7,394 bases of DNA from an uncultured Cellvibrio sp. GTDB taxonomy: Bacteria; Pseudomonadota; Gammaproteobacteria; Pseudomonadales; Cellvibrionaceae. The position numbers and the translations under genes were made by a program. Shown in pieces: positions 6,701 through 7,394 of this stretch (positions are counted from its first letter, which is position 1; the number at the start of each line of letters is the position of its first letter). Under the pieces are notes generated by a model. It saw nothing but the letters and a program-made list of their open reading frames with translations. It made no database searches and was not told where the DNA came from. The stretch spans positions 1 to 7,394 of the forward strand of contig CAMPIG010000239.1 in NCBI GenBank assembly GCA_946886255.1. The letters are read 5' to 3'.

Positions 6701-7352
6701 TATTTGTATCGTCACTATCGCTGGAACCCATCAAACCACCGCGACCGGAATCGTGATAGTAGGTATACGAAACGGTTACGTACTGGGTAGTGGCTTTCAT
6801 ATCGAGCAATGAATCGTAACCGTCATCCTCACCGCCAGAAGCTTCGAGCGTACAGTGGTCAACCCAGATATTAAACACGTCACTTTCCATACCGATAGCA
6901 TCGCCGCCGTTAGAGGTCGGTGAACCGGATTTTTTTACGTTTCTGACATGCAGATTTTGCAGGATGATGTTTGAGGTATTGCGCAGGTGAATGCCGATCT
7001 CATCAAACAACGCACCATCGCCTACACCAATCAGGGAGATGTTGCTAACGCCTTTGAATTGGATCTCATCCTCCGCTGTATCACAGCTACCGGAAAATTT
7101 AGCAGTGTTTCCGTGGTTAATGGTACCGCTCACGTAAATAATCAGCGGCGTATCGTCGGCGGCGCGATTACACATCGCCTGATTAATTTCAGCACCGGTG
7201 CTGGCGTAAACCACTTGGCCACCGGCACCGCCGGTTGTACCGCCATTTAACGTGGCATAACCAATCGGGCCAGCAGAGACAACCGCAGCAGTGAGTAAAC
7301 TTCCTGCGCCGAGCGCGCATTGGCGCAATAAAAGGGGAGCTCGCATCTTCAT
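3762..7352 (-). CDS. Secreted multi-domain pectate lyase with two PL1-type domains, CBM35 and F5/8C modules
   Basis: The product has 1196 aa. A Sec signal peptide (1-27, cut near VSA|GP) precedes PL1 domain A (about 28-358), which cleaves polygalacturonate by calcium-dependent beta-elimination. It shows WVDH (163-166), Asp180 and Asp184 as likely calcium ligands, Lys186, and Arg233 in RLPLLR as the likely catalytic base. Residues 391-517 are CBM35-like (Glu397, Trp478, Trp481, Asn509, Asp511); this family can bind uronic acids, including the unsaturated ends that pectate lyases create. Residues 549-671 form an F5/8 type C (CBM32-like) module. PL1-like domain B (about 724-1196) has Asp967, Asp971, Lys973 and Arg1032, but WIHR (956-959) and a Cys-rich insert. 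Three Ser-rich linkers separate the modules. GAAGG lies 8 nt before the first ATG, preferred over Met3. The gene appears monocistronic, closed by a strong terminator. Domain B activity is uncertain. Confidence 0.92.
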   Translation of the reverse strand: MKMRAPLLLRQCALGAGSLLTAAVVSAGPIGYATLNGGTTGGAGGQVVYASTGAEINQAMCNRAADDTPLIIYVSGTINHGNTAKFSGSCDTAEDEIQFKGVSNISLIGVGDGALFDEIGIHLRNTSNIILQNLHVRNVKKSGSPTSNGGDAIGMESDVFNIWVDHCTLEASGGEDDGYDSLLDMKATTQYVTVSYTYYHDSGRGGLMGSSDSDDTNTFVTFHHNRYENIDSRLPLLRHGTAHAFNNYYNGITKSGMNPRMGGEIKAEHNHFENAHNPIGTFYTDEMGYWDLKDNIFENVTWASAADEFPAGPNPVSTTSISIPYSYQLDAVNCTKSIVIATAGAGKGLATSDGSCSVDPGSSSSSSAPASSSSSTPVSSSSSSTPATGGTQTLQAENAYIDRGTVDNIHNGYTGAGFVDYENVAGSYVEWTVTGVAAGQATAKFRFANGTTSNRAMSITVNGQVVNSSLAFNGTGAWTNWAEQSMTLTLSAGTNVIRATAVTSSGGPNLDYLELTTAAASSAPASSSSSAAPVSSSSASSAPNEEPGELGPNIADDAAADGSSKGGGTSYGNVTDGDLSSYWSPSSSSGQRVSVKGLSGSFNTVIIRELNNATTSWRLVNNDNGQVLASGSTLGSARVISFASVAASKVNLMIDSASTAPQIAEFEVYNATGTIPASSASSASSVTPPSSSSAPAPSSSSAPASSSSSVANSSSSAANSSLPDYSGPLSNDCINLATNPNVNWRDTSLQSDQEIVECLAQTLGQPVGYGENARGGYDPNGNSKLTIINKNGSTSVEQQIYDAITDNAHNWIVFDKFDFANPSEIAMYRLQCGNAAVQSHLGATEAQCINYTQWCSSKGISSANCVSEFFNNALNEADLPIRNIVVGSNKTLDGRMSEAFFRFNGFAIGRDSSGQAIQTSNSVILTHLNFVGAGHTEDHGLDPDMIRATGESHDIWIHRNNFDTTGDAAFDVKVGAYDITISYNKLVDVKRASLHGSSDSRTINAQITTTMHHNAFITRDGSYDSLGNTLRRIPLIRRGTSHMFNNVFVNYRKDILSVRVGASVLWEDNAFVVNQAHQEKSSVEASLDELQANLADDVSDGNFRADRTYLWFADGACNIDGATQGQITNSSGSVGNLTQQYSSRSQNSIADWRFDAGQDLVDYVSATAGRDGVLPFNSPLAGDRYYVLGLGKVPCL
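5184..5330 (-). repeat. Ser-rich linker 3 (before the second PL1 domain)
   Basis: Encodes about residues 675-723 of the pectate lyase, the longest linker. It is Ser runs broken by Ala, Pro, Val and Asn, with no predicted fold. It is flexible and likely O-glycosylated or exposed. Mixed Ser codons are used, so it is a protein-level repeat more than a clean DNA repeat. Confidence 0.85.
5715..5798 (-). repeat. Ser-rich linker 2 (CBM35 to F5/8C)
   Basis: Encodes about residues 519-546: Ser/Ala/Pro repeats of the SSAPASSSSS type. It separates the CBM35-like module from the discoidin-like module. Confidence 0.85.
6186..6269 (-). repeat. Ser-rich linker 1 (first PL1 domain to CBM35)
   Basis: Encodes about residues 362-389: runs of five to seven Ser separated by APA, TPV and TPA. 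This is the linker style characteristic of Cellvibrio-group secreted enzymes and the main taxonomic clue in the window. Confidence 0.88.
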
Positions 7353-7360
7353 AAATTTTT

Positions 7361-7365
7361 CCTTC
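7361..7365 (-). promoter_or_regulatory. Ribosome binding site of the pectate lyase
   Basis: On the minus strand GAAGG stands 8 nt before the ATG at 7352 and 14 nt before the in-frame Met3 codon at 7346, so the first ATG is the better start. The promoter lies beyond the window edge, since only 42 bp of upstream DNA are present. Confidence 0.6.
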
Positions 7366-7394
7366 TTATCTTGTTACGCCTGCTTCATTATTTG

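Overview
The window looks like chromosomal DNA of a polysaccharide-degrading gammaproteobacterium, most likely Cellvibrio or a close relative in the Cellvibrionaceae. The main evidence is a secreted multi-module pectate lyase whose modules are joined by long poly-serine linkers with Ala/Pro/Thr breaks, a style typical of Cellvibrio, Saccharophagus and Teredinibacter. Its CBM35-type module is also common there. Every gene I can support lies on the minus strand, so transcription runs from high to low coordinates.

Right part (3762-7352): one 1196-residue secreted enzyme. In order it has a signal peptide, a PL1 pectate lyase domain, a Ser linker, a CBM35-like module, a Ser linker, an F5/8 type C (discoidin/CBM32-like) module, a Ser linker, and a second, divergent PL1-type domain. 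A strong, nearly symmetric intrinsic terminator (3683-3721) follows it. The second PL1 domain keeps the predicted calcium, lysine and arginine positions but has WIHR where the family usually has W-[IV]-D-H, and it carries a Cys-rich insert. It is the most interesting single point in the window.

Middle part (2768-3761): about 1 kb, A+T-rich in places, with no long gene. It holds two tentative very small ORFs (55 and 33 codons) in tandem, two candidate promoters, two clean inverted repeats and a short direct repeat.

Left part (102-2767): a tight four-gene operon. It encodes a 340-aa multi-pass membrane protein of unknown function, a 23-aa hydrophobic microprotein, a 52-aa DUF3309-type membrane miniprotein, and a lipoprotein of the PQQ-dependent glucose/sorbosone dehydrogenase family. 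The last two genes overlap at TAGTG (stop TAG, start GTG), which fixes the dehydrogenase start at a GTG and points to translational coupling. The three membrane products resemble envelope or stress-response proteins seen in many proteobacteria. Linking them to a periplasm-facing sugar or aldehyde dehydrogenase is inference.

The pectate lyase and the operon share a strand but are separated by a terminator and about 1 kb, so they are probably independent units. I see no CRISPR array, tRNA, rRNA, insertion sequence or phage gene. No complete new system is evident. The best leads are the unusual second PL1 domain, the miniprotein-coupled dehydrogenase operon, and the small-ORF cluster.
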